Positions 51,441 through 62,439 of a stretch of 64,000 nucleotides of DNA are shown here, piece after piece. How positions within the stretch are numbered: the first letter of the stretch is position 1; each line of letters starts with the position of its first letter. Origin of the DNA: Centrapalus pauciflorus (lineage: Eukaryota; Streptophyta; Magnoliopsida; Asterales; Asteraceae); the NCBI GenBank assembly GCA_020465985.1, contig JAANYP010002796.1, forward strand, positions 432,177 to 496,176, read 5' to 3'. The translations under genes were made by a program, and so were the position numbers. Under the pieces are notes generated by a model. It had not been told where the DNA came from. It saw nothing but the letters and a program-made list of their open reading frames with translations, and did no database searches.

Positions 51441-52096
51441 TAAAATTTTGGAAGAATTTCGTACTCCAAAACTTCATAATATCGTATATATCCAATCCAA
51501 AATTTTAATATCATATATATCCCTCCTAAACATCATAATTATTATATATACCCAATTTTAATTATTAATATCACATATATCCCTTTTAAACATCAATAAT
51601 ATCATATATACCCAAATTAATTAATTTAATTATTTTTAAAACATTTAAAACTCATAATTAATATTGCTTATTAATTAATGACCATTATACCCTATACACA
51701 TTTATTCTTTCAACTAAACTTCAAAATATCATATTTATCCAGCTTAAATTAATATATCATATCCCTTTTAATAGTTTTATATAATTTATTTTTATAAACT
51801 TTACTAAATAAATTTTTCAAACTAAAACAAATTAACATTAAAAATAAAAATAAAATAATTGTATCATGTTTTTACTCATTTGTAATCAAATCGTATCGTC
51901 TTGTTATATTTTCTTATTTGTTTTTTTTTACAGTAATCTATATCACATATTATGTTCTTTCTTTTCTTTTTCTTTTAGAATTTTATAGTTGTATCACATT
52001 TTGTTTTTTTTTAACTTAGTATATATTTTTTTTGTTTTTCCAATTCAATTTTTTTTCAAGTTTGCATTCGTTTTATAACTTGTTAACCGATGAGAT

Positions 52097-52099
<3 letters not shown>

Positions 52100-52154
<55 letters not shown>
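52100..52154 (+). repeat. (TA)27 microsatellite
   Basis: Uninterrupted TA dinucleotides beside the left arm of the large inverted repeat. Confidence 0.95.
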
Positions 52155-52157
<3 letters not shown>

Positions 52158-52812
52158 TCAGGTTCAAAAAAGTACCTATCGAAATCAAGTGCACCCGAAT
52201 GTACCAACCTTAAAAAACTTTTTTTAAATTTTTTTTCTCATAACCATGTTTAAATTAATGTTATACACATGATATATGAATTTCACATACATTCACACTT
52301 TCTGTGTCCTTAAAACTTATGTGAATGCTCAATGCATATTTATGTGAATGGTGTGAATGACCATTCACATGATCTTTTTTTATCATTCACAAGATTTATG
52401 ATGTTGCTCCTTTAGAAAAAAAGTCTTATAATGTTGTTTTATACATGTTTATTCAAAAAAAAATATATGTGAATGATCATTCACATCAGGGTACGCTGGA
52501 ATCTCATAGGTACGCTGATGAACCTGATTCTATATATATATATATATATGGGTGGGTTCAATGGAAAACCACTATGCACGTGAAAACCATGAAAACCTAT
52601 GCAAACCGTCCGATTTGGTGCATTTAATGAAAAACGCGGTGGCATGATCGTAAATAAGGTGATGCATCACGTGGGATTTTGATGCATCATGCGGGAAATT
52701 TGATGCATCACGCGGGATTTTGATGCATCACGCGGGGAATTTGATGCATTTGTAGTGGTGCAGTGCGGTTTTCACAAATTTTCAGGTGCATTGTGGTTTT
52801 CCATTGAACCTC

Positions 52813-52813
52813 C

Positions 52814-52890
<77 letters not shown>
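52813..52890. repeat. (CT)n(AT)n(GA)n palindromic microsatellite
   Basis: About 11 CT, 15 AT and 13 GA dinucleotides in a row. The tract is its own reverse complement and would extrude as one long hairpin. Confidence 0.95.
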
Positions 52891-52891
<1 letters not shown>

Positions 52892-53105
52892 TCCAGTTTT
52901 ATAATAATTTGTCATTAGTAACTAGAAATAATTTTAATATTAAATTTACCGGATGAAATTTGTATATTATTAGTAAATTAATTTTTTATTATAAATATAT
53001 GGTTATTTTCATTAGTAAAAAATTCAGTTTTTTTTTAAACAAACCTTTAACATTAAAATATTTTCTAGTTACTAATTATTAAACAAATTATTATAAAACT
53101 GGACT
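52890..53105. mobile_element. MITE with AGTCCAGTTTTATAATAATTTG termini
   Basis: Left end AGTCCAGTTTTATAATAATT and right end AATTATTATAAAACTGGACT are perfect inverted repeats of about 22 bp. A second block (TTAGTAACTAGAAA / TTTCTAGTTACTAA) extends the pairing further inside. It is a 216-bp non-autonomous element inserted in the spacer of the large inverted repeat. Flanking duplication masked by the GA tract. Confidence 0.75.
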
Positions 53106-53294
53106 TTTAATATATAGGATTATATATATAATCTTGTAGTAAAAAAAATATACACAACTAACTAATTACGTCGTGAAACAATATATAACTCAGATTCTAG
53201 ACTAAATATAAAATTAAAAAAAATAAACTAAATAAACAATAGTTATACAACGAATGCAAACTTGAAAAAAAAATTAGAAACTAATGTATTAGAA

Positions 53295-53298
<4 letters not shown>

Positions 53299-53355
<57 letters not shown>
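53299..53355 (+). repeat. (AT)28 microsatellite
   Basis: Uninterrupted AT run splitting the right arm of the large inverted repeat. Confidence 0.95.
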
Positions 53356-53356
<1 letters not shown>

Positions 53357-54415
53357 TAGATTTAAGAAAAAACAAAATGCGATGAAACTGTAAAGTTTGA
53401 AAAGAAAAAGAAAAAAAGAACATAATATGTTATCAGTTAATTGTATATAGATTACTGAGAAAATACATCAGTAAGAAAATATAATAAGACGATACGATTT
53501 GATTAAAAACGAGCAAAAATATAATACAACTTTTTTTTATTATTTTTTATGTTAATTTGTTTTAGTTTGAAGAATTTATTTAGTAAAGTTTACAAAATAA
53601 ATTATATAAAATTATTAAAAGGGATATGATATTTTAATTTAAGTTGAATAAATATGATATTTTGAAATTTAGTTGAATGAATAAATGGGTAAGGGTATGA
53701 TGGTCATTAATTAATAAGCAATATTAATTATGAGTTTTAAATGTTTTAAAAATAATTAAATTAATGAATTTGGGTATATATGATATTAATGATATTTAAG
53801 ATGGATATATGTGATATTAATAATAAAAATTGGGTATATATATGATATTATGATGTTTAGGAGGGATATATATGATATTAAAATTTTAGGTTGCGTATAT
53901 ATGATATTATGAAGTTTTGGAGGGGTATATATGAAATTCTTCTTAATTTTTTTGATAAAATCAATATATGTTTGCAACACTCTCAGAACCCGGGTTAATA
54001 ACACATATAATCTCCATTTTATAATGTCAGAGGTTTAACAAACATTGTTAGTTTAACACTTTTAACATAATATAACGACCTTGTTTAGCTATAACCCCAA
54101 CACATAAACCCAAAATACAAATACATAAAAAGTCTCCCAAAGGTGACAGCAACGTACAATCAGACAAAAGCAAAAACCCTCTGCAGCAATCTTAAGCTCC
54201 TACTTTTGCTCCAGAGCTGGTGGCTCTATCTTCTGACTCCCTAATATCCACATTATCCACTTTCAGTCTTGAATACGTAAGCTTTAACAGCTCGTGAGTA
54301 CACAAACGTTAGACTCCATAGTTAACACATAAACACATAGCATATGTTAATCATAGCAACCCTACCCCTAGCATATCACATGCATCACTACCCTCTTCCC
54401 AGAGAGGCTTGAGAT

Positions 54416-55345
54416 ACGGATGGGTTCGGGCGAGGATTGACCAATCCCGTCCTAGTTTAAAAAACACGCGGAAACTTAACGGGGATCCCCGCCGGGTAGG
54501 CGGGAAAAACCGTGGGGATTCGGGGAACCCATTTATAACACATGTTTAATTAAACGGTGAAATTTTATTTTGAGATCATTGTTAAATCTAAATGAGTAAA
54601 ATTTAAATGATTCAACCCATAAACGAGTACAAAAATAAATCATAAACAAAACAATTATAAACTTGATTAACAATTTTATGTATATGTGTGTGTGTACAAA
54701 CAATAAAAATACTTATTATTATAGAGTTAATATTGAAAAACCCCCTACGACATTTCATGAATTTATTGATTAAGCTACTGAAATTTTTTTCCTGAGTGTT
54801 TTCCCTAGACAATTTTTGTCTTACTCAAAACTATATATTTGACTTGTTTAGCATGTCACTAACTGGTAAACGGTACAGTAACCTAAACAAGAAAAAAGAA
54901 AGTCCAGTGACTTAATCGTGAAAAATAGAAGAAAGTTGGTTTTTTTAATAATAAACTATTCGAGTAACTAATTATTTTACGTATTAAGTAGATAGCAAGT
55001 TGAAAATATATAGTTTTGAATAAGACAAAATTTGTTTAGGGACTTAAGTACTCAGAAAAAAAAGTTCAATGACTTAATCGATAATTGCATGAAAGTCTGT
55101 GGGGTTTTTTCAATATTAACCCATTATCATATGATATAAATAAAAACAAAAACATACATATATAATCTAAAATATAAATATAATGCTTATTATTATGTAA
55201 AAAGTAACGGGTGATTAATCGGGTTATCGAGACAACTATCATAAATCTCATCCTCGTTTAAAATAACCGGGTTCAGAGAAAACATGTTCCATTTTAATTG
55301 GTTTTCAGTTTTTCTAATCGGGTTCAGTTTTTTTGTCATCCCTAG
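54416..55345. mobile_element. hAT-like element with 8-bp duplication and nested MITE
   Basis: Flanked by perfect CTTGAGAT copies (54408-54415 and 55346-55353). The left part is GC-rich (GGGTTCGGGCGAGGATTGACC, GGGGATCCCCGCCGGGTAGG); the right part ends GTTCAGTTTTTTTGTCATCCCTAG. The right terminus CTAGGGATGACA (inverse) is typical of hAT elements; the left terminus seems to have lost a few bases. A 399-bp Mutator-type MITE (54724-55122) is inserted inside, leaving about 531 bp of original element. Confidence 0.7.
54724..55122. mobile_element. Mutator-type MITE nested in hAT-like element
   Basis: Begins GAGTTAATATTGAAAAACCCCC and ends GGGGTTTTTTCAATATTAACCC, the same termini as the element at 2281-2601. 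Flanks are ATTATTATA (54715-54723) and ATTATCATA (55123-55131), a 9-bp target duplication with one mismatch. Slightly longer and more diverged than the first copy. Confidence 0.8.
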
Positions 55346-55496
55346 CTTGAGATCTAATATTGCACTGAGATACACATCTCAACTGGGGACACCCCTTCCC
55401 TTGCTGTCAATCCACGCTCGTGGAGGCTAACATGAATTATAAAGCTCAGGAGCGTCCTAACAATAATCACAACCATATATACATATACATATATAT

Positions 55497-56055
55497 GGCA
55501 GGTGTGTCCAAAATTGGATATTCGAAATTTTGGATTGTGATTTTTTCTATCCAAATCCAAAATTTTGGATAATTGAAATCGGATATCTGAAATTTCGGAT
55601 TCAGATATCGGATTATCCGAAAATGCATATTTTTTATTTTTTTAAAAAATCAAATCAAATATTTAAATATCTAAAATACAAATTCATATATCTAAATACA
55701 TATTGAAGATCAATATATCACAAACTAAATGTATCCAAAATTATTTTACTCATAACGACTAAAAAAAGATTTAAAAAAACTAAAATATATAGAATATTAG
55801 TTAATAAATATATAATATCAGGGTAAAATTGAAAAATATACATTAGAATAATAATAAACACTCAATATTATGTAAATAGCCAATACTAAAGTATATAAAA
55901 GTTTTTTAAAAAATAATATTTTTTGGATTTTCGGATATCTGAATATCCGAAAAATTGAAATTTTACTATCCAAATTCAAGATTTTGGATATCTGAAATTT
56001 TGGATGGTTTCAGATCAGATTTTCAAACTTTTATTTCGGATTCTCAGATTCAGAT
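55497..56055. repeat. Imperfect inverted-repeat element, TGGATATTCG-type
   Basis: Left arm (about 55497-55650) and right arm (about 55900-56055) pair through blocks such as TTTCGGATTCAGATATCGGA / GGATTTTCGGATATCTGAAT and CCAAATCCAAAATTTTGG. Both arms also hold internal direct repeats of CGAAATTTTGGA. This is a degenerate MITE; ends and duplication are unclear. Confidence 0.5.
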
Positions 56056-56059
56056 ATTT

Positions 56060-59000
56060 TATTACTTTAAAATATATGAAATTCAATTTTAAAATATTAT
56101 TATGATTTATATATCTACATATATAACAAAATAACAAAAAAATACCTATTGACATGCTTCTTGGTGAATTAATTTTTTTTTTCATGCATTATCCTAGAAT
56201 AAAAATCATCTACTATTTTGATAATACATAAAGTTATTTAAATAGTTAAAACAATTATAATTAATACTTATAGAATTTTGATTTAGTTACCAATAAATAA
56301 TTAACTATGTTTCAAGTCTTATTTTCATTAATGTGTTATTACGTTCTATATAAAAATATACTAACAATTTCATATTTTTTTAATCTCAAAACTTTTTATC
56401 ATTCATATAAATATATAATCTTCTAACACTAAAATTTATTAACATAATAGTATGAAATAGATATAAAATAATTTATAGATAGATTTTAATATATACTTTT
56501 ATTCATATAATTTTTATTTGTATAACTATCAAATATTTTCTATTTATCATCAAAGAATGATGATGAAATTTTTTATTAACTTATATTATATAATTATAAA
56601 ATCTAGTGTATGCAATAAAATATTTTAAAATTATGATCTATACCGTATATATATATTTTTGTATAATTCATACATTAAAACTATATAAATTATTTTTTTA
56701 TATCAATCCATGTAACACATGAGTTAATAGACTAACACTAATACACTGTAATAGTTTATTATTTTTTCATTCTTTGGTGTATGTTGTTTGCAAGACTTTT
56801 CGTATTGATGCCAAAGCTAAAAGTAGGCAGCCACAAGTGGCATTCACGTTTGTTTATATTTTGGACTATGTTTGGTAGGACAAGAAATATAAATATAAAA
56901 ATTTATGTTGTTTTTCTAAAAAAAGTAAGAATTCACTAATCAAAATTTAAATTTTATTTTATTTCTCAATTTATAGTGTTACTCAATTCTTCATAGTTTA
57001 ACAGAAAAACAAAAGAATAAACTTTTACTCTCCATTTGATTTTTCTTATGCGGAAATAAATATTAAAATATATGAGTAATATTATCATTCAAACAATTTA
57101 TTCATTGTAATTCTTATTTCATTGGATTTGGTCTCATCAAATACATCCATATCGATCAATATAATTAATTATAATATTTTTGTTTTGGCAAAAGGCATTA
57201 GAGCGAACGTTATACAAAAGCCGTTGGGGTTGACGGCTTGGCCATCTTAGTCACCCCGGTGGGAACACTGACCCTCTCTCCCACCGGCAGCCCTGTTGAT
57301 GTTTCCTTGCAGAATGGCTCCGTCCTCACTCAGCCTCTCTCTCTCTCTCTCTCTCTCTCTACCTCTTCTCTTTCTAAAATTAATGGGTAATGGGCATTGA
57401 GATAGAAAGTTGGCAATGATAGATATTTCTAAAGTTTTAGGAAATAAAAATGGTGGAAAGAAAAAAACTGATGTGGCGCTGACGTATTCAAAATGTTGAT
57501 TTTGGGAGGGTTGATATACCCCCCTTGCCCTTAGGGTACTTCTTCCATTTCGATGTGCAAGGTAGAGTGGCGTTCCTTGTTGAATTCAAGATCTTACTTT
57601 TTTTCTAATTTGATTTGGATATATTGAAATTTAAAACGAATACAAAAGTTTTGGAAATAACAATAAGTTAGAATGATAGTGGAGGAGACTTCTTGAATTA
57701 TATATAAAATAAAAACAACTAAAGTTTGAATCATGTATAATTGGTTATATATGCATCCCACCCCAACAAATATCGGGTGCGTTTTAAATAGCTTAATTAT
57801 TTCTTCCTCGAAAAACTAATAAGATTAATAATCTCTACTTGTAAAGAAGAAAGCGTCTTCCTTGAATAACCCTATTAAATTCGTAAACTAATTGATGTTT
57901 AGATAAATAAATAAAAGAATAATAAATAATTCATTTTTCAAATGAACTTCTATAATTATGTTTTGAAACGAATATAATATGACTAATTTAAAATAGAATG
58001 AATAAACATAATATCATAATTATGTATTATTATTATATATTAAAACAGAAATTTTGTTTTAACAGACCTATATTTTGATTTTCGACCTTTTATATTTATC
58101 TAACTTTAATAATTAGATAAATTATATGCTAGGAATAAAAAAAATTAAATATTTATTTATTTTTCATAAATTTACTACTAAAACTAAGTAAAAAACTAAA
58201 AATAAGTAATACAATAATTAACTTTTACTTATTCCTAATATTATATGATAACTCTTTTTTCTTCAATTCATGAATTTAAATAAAAAATTACAATTTAATA
58301 CATTAATCATTTGATATTTTTTCTTCAAATAAGAAAATTATTTATAAGACTTATACTTATATTAAGTATCTTACAAATATCATTAATATCAATATAATTG
58401 ATATTTCTTAAAACAGAATTACAATGTGAATGATGAATTAATGTGAATGATGAATTTAAGCAATGTGAATGGTCGCTGCAATTACGAAAATACCCTTGCC
58501 TATTCATGGACGCTGGATACGCAGGATTTTACGAGGGACACTGTGGAACCAAATTCTATATAATAGAATTTATTCAATTCAAATTATATAATAGCAATCA
58601 AAAGTTTATAAAATCTGTAAAACTACTAATAAATTCATTATCATACAAAATACATTGAATTTATTGTCTCAAATGGGTGATGATGATAAAACAACAAATA
58701 AAATATAGTTGTAGACAAAAATAAATAAATTTACTAGGTTTCTAAAGGTTATATATGTCTTTATATCATGGGTTTTAATTCATATTTTATATGTTTTTAA
58801 AATATTCTCTATATCATTTTAACATGATTACTTTATTTTTTTATTATATTTTGTAATAATAATTTAATTTTATATCTATTAATTAAGAGTAATTATTTAT
58901 TTAACATGCCCATATATATTATGGATGAATAAACTAGTATCTAATAAAAAAAACTGACTAAATCGTTTTTAAGCTATTATAATTGCTTATCATTATTCAC

Positions 59001-60100
59001 TTTTAAAAGAATAAAACGAGCACAAAACTAAGAACAAATTTAAAAACAAATATTCTATATACATATTTACATATTTTATTATAATAAAAGGAAACTTTCG
59101 CTCTTACATTCTCCCGCCATTTTCTTTTTGTCTTTCCTTCATAATTATTAATTAAAATATTACTAGTTTATCTAATATAAAAATAAAAAGAATTTTCTTA
59201 TTTCATTCGTGAACTTTTTAAAGGGTTATTACCGAAAAACTATAAGAAAACGTCGATCTCATAAAAAATCATAAAAAACTCTATAAAATGGTAAACACGT
59301 CGATTATCTTAATCAAGATTCTAAACAAGCGTAATAAACCTTTTAGAATCGTTAACAAACCTGATAAATATAGTGTTCGATTCGTGTTATTAAAACAGAA
59401 AGCAGAGACGGGTGACAGAAGATGATAATCAAATCGATCTAACTTGTTGGATTAATATGATGATGAAATCGCTGGTGAAATCTCAAAGGATAAACACGAC
59501 GACGATGATGATAAATCAAATCGGTTATAACTGATATAGATTAACAAGATTATGATGAAAAACCGATAGAAGCATAAAGTCATCATGATGAAGAATCAAT
59601 GACAAATAACCAAAAGAGACCAATTAAGCATCATTGGTGACAATGACAATATGATGTGGAAAAAAAAGAGAAACGATTTTTTTAAATTAAATTGATTTAT
59701 TTACTTATTTAATGATAAAAATAATATAATATAAAATTTACAAAAATAATCCTACTCAACAAATTTTATTAGATATTATACCAAGAAATTTTAATAGGGT
59801 TTGTTAAATCAAAATTTTGTGAACTTTGAATGACTTTTTGGATTATAACCTAATATATTTATACACAAAAACAACAATTGACCCTTTAAAAATGAATTGA
59901 TAAACCAGTAAAGTCTAAAGTTTAAAGATTAAACAAATAGAAAATAAAAAGGTCAGTGTTTTGATTGATTGAAAAAAAATGAGTGGTTAAACAAAAAATA
60001 GTTAAACTTTCGAATGCTTTTTTCAATAATATCTCAATTTTAAACCGTAATACTCAAATTGCTTTTAAAATATTGTAATTCTAAATTTCCGTTTATTATT
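56060..60100. other. Gene-free AT-rich repeat territory
   Basis: No gene seen. 57180-57370 is a GC-richer stretch ending in a (CT)n tract (57334-57360). Helitron-like ends without confirmed partners occur at about 56709-56733 (CATGTAACACATG then CTAA), 58906-58936 (AATAAACTAGT) and 59082 (TATAATAAAAGGAAACTTTCG, like the 5' end of Helitron B). The ORFs at 58325-58658 are not supported. Confidence 0.45.
57334..57360 (+). repeat. (CT)n microsatellite
   Basis: Run of about 13 CT dinucleotides following a GC-rich segment. Confidence 0.9.
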
Positions 60101-60294
60101 ATAACTTAGGGTCTGTTTGTTTCACAGAATCCTGAAGAAATCCGTGGAATTGGAGTGAGAATTTTATATTCCTTTGTATGTTTGGTTTGCTAAAGAAAAA
60201 TGAAAAACTTTTGACATAATATTTTTCTCCTCCGTTAAAATCTATTTTCTTAACTTGTAGACAAAGAATTGAGATTTCATTCTAATAATACATT

Positions 60295-60715
60295 TTTCTA
60301 TCGACATTACCTACCATACCAACCTTACATCACCCACCCTATCCACCCAATCCTATCCTCACCTACCATATCCACCCACCCACCCACCATCTTACTCCGT
60401 CGCACCTACCCCATCCCACCCTACCCTATCCACCCACCCCAATCCTATCCTCACATATCATACCCAATCCTACCCACTCACCCATCCATCCTACCCTACC
60501 CCTTCCCACCCCAATCCTATCATCACATACCATACCCCACCCTACCCACCCACCCACCCATCCATCCATCCTACTCCACCCCATCATACCCCCACTCATC
60601 CCATCCCACGTTACCCTATATGTACCCTACCCTATCCCACCCACCAACCCTACCCCATCCTATTCCAGCCAACCTTACCCGACCTACCGTACACCCACCC
60701 ATTCCATCCGACTTT
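60295..60715 (+). repeat. C-rich pyrimidine minisatellite
   Basis: About 420 bp of degenerate repeats built from CCTACCC, CCATCC, CCCACC and CCAATCCTATC, almost free of G on this strand. It is flanked by sequence resembling transposon ends (GGGTCTGTTTGTTT at about 60110; ACCAACCAAACAAC at about 60774), so the satellite may be the core of a MITE. The open frame through it (60269-60724) reads as Pro/Tyr/His/Ser low complexity and is not supported as a gene. Confidence 0.75.
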
Positions 60716-61157
60716 ACAAACTAAATAAAAAAATAACAAGGGATGAAGTTTAATTTAATACTATTTCATTCCTACCAACCAAACAACAATGAATAAAATT
60801 TAATTTAATTTCATTTTTTTCAGCTTTTCATTTCTTTGACAGTTTTTCATTTCTTTGACAAAATAGTTAAAACTATATTTTTACATTTTAATTTGACAAT
60901 ATCCAAAATTTTATCAATCTTTATTAATCAATTGGCGGGTTAACTGGTTAGCCGAACAAAAAAAACCAGTTTTCTTTGTTTCAATTTACGTTCATACAAT
61001 TCTCGAACCAATATATTCGATTAACATCCGGAACTTAATTTCAATATGATTCATTATTCAGAATAACCCTACTTATAAGCATGTTACCATAAGTGTAAGA
61101 GGATGTAAAAAATTAGGAATATATCACCCAAAAACAGGGGAAAAAAACATTTTTTAA

Positions 61158-61545
61158 TCTATATACTTAATAATAAATACTTAATGATGAAATATATTAA
61201 AATTCTATGTTACAATTTCACCAAAAAAGATAAATATAAATCAGATATTTTAAATTAAAACAAAACGTACAATTTATTATTTTTAAATATTTAAAAGAAA
61301 TAAGACATAATATAAACCAAACATCATCAATATAATATAAATTAAAATTTATTTTTATTTTATATTATCTATACTTATTTATATATCTTATAAAAAAATT
61401 ATATGTTAATCTTCCCGATGACCTAAAATTAAATCTTATGATTTAGATTAAAAATCTAAAACTAGATACAGATTAAATATTTTATGTAAATAATTTATTT
61501 ATTAAAAATATCTATGTAATATATGTATTCATAAATTAAAACTAG
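61158..61545 (+). mobile_element. Probable miniature Helitron
   Basis: Starts TCTATATACTTAATAATAAA and ends CTATGTAATATATGTATTC... then CTAG (61542-61545). Start and end motifs match other Helitrons in the window, but the hairpin is weak and lies about 20 nt from the end. 388 bp, no coding sequence. Confidence 0.45.
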
Positions 61546-61684
61546 ATCCTTTTGTAAACCATAATTATTTAACTACTAAAATATCTAGAGGCTTAACCTT
61601 ACAAACTAAAATAATTTTGGAATTTACTTTAAATGTTTTCGAACCAATATGCATACTTATGGAGTTATGGTTTACAAAAGGATC
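61545..61684. repeat. Short fold-back: 20-bp perfect inverted repeat
   Basis: GATCCTTTTGTAAACCATAA (61545-61564) and its exact reverse complement (61665-61684) bracket 100 bp of AT-rich sequence. The left arm begins on the last base of the Helitron-like element before it. Probably a tiny MITE remnant. Confidence 0.7.
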
Positions 61685-62439
61685 AAATACCATTTTGATC
61701 ATTTAAGTTTTGAATTTTTTTTGATTTAACTACTAAACTATTTATAGTCTCGATTTTGACACTATACTATTTTTTTATACATATTTAGCTACTAAACGTG
61801 TTTTATACCGATTTAACTACTCAAAATTGTCCCGGTTAACCACTAAACTATCATATTTTGTACCGATTTATTCATTTTTCTGAAATTAAACAGTAAACTA
61901 AAGTTTAATGGTTAAATCGGAACAAAAAATTGTTTAATGATTAAATGAGATAAATTTGAATGCTAAATAATCAATATGATACTTAACAATTTATAAAAAC
62001 AAGTAACACACATGTACCTTTCTAGTGCTTCCAATAAGAATATAAGATTGCCTAAATAAATATCCATCCATCTAATTGTGGAAAAAAGAATGTCAAATTG
62101 ACTTTTGAGAGCCAAAATATTCATAAATTTACCTTTTTAATCAAACTTTGGTTTTGACTTCTTATTCATGTTATTAAATGCTTAATGCTTGCTAAAGGAT
62201 TCGTGTTTTTTGGCTTTTCGCAACTCTTTTTGAAGTTATTGCTTTTATCTTTTCATCAACGTCATTAACAAAATTTTCAGAACCGATTCGACTCGAAAAA
62301 AATGATACATTTGCTCATTGTGATGGAAGAATCAAATTAGGATTTCGAGAATTCTTAAAAGGCAAATAAGCAAGCAGAAGAAATATTTCCAATAATTCAA
62401 ATCATTTATGGAGGTCATTTGACCCTACCCATATAAGCT

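Larger units (their letters stand above)
51443..53950. repeat. 2.5-kb inverted repeat with about 600-bp arms
   Basis: The left arm (about 51443-52090) and right arm (about 53235-53950) are imperfect reverse complements. Examples are ACTTCATAATAT / ATATTATGAAGT, TTAATTAATGACCAT / ATGGTCATTAATTAA and CAAGTTTGCATTCG / CGAATGCAAACTTG. The spacer holds two TA microsatellites, a (CT)n(AT)n(GA)n palindrome, GATGCATCACG-type short repeats (52660-52745) and a nested MITE. The right arm itself is split by (AT)n at 53299-53355. Related sequence lies at 30440-30790, so the arm is a dispersed repeat inserted twice in opposite orientation, or a fold-back element. No transposase is visible. Confidence 0.75.

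Noticed and set aside
56709..56733. Possible Helitron 3' end (CATGTAACACATG...CTAA)
   Set aside because: No matching 5' end found upstream, so an element could not be delimited.
58906..58936. Possible Helitron 3' end (AATAAACTAGT)
   Set aside because: Weak hairpin and no convincing 5' partner; the candidate start near 58035 is only a loose match.
60269..60724. 151-codon Pro/Tyr/His-rich ORF resembling an extensin
   Set aside because: It lies entirely in a C-rich minisatellite, with no signal peptide and no SPPPP motif pattern.
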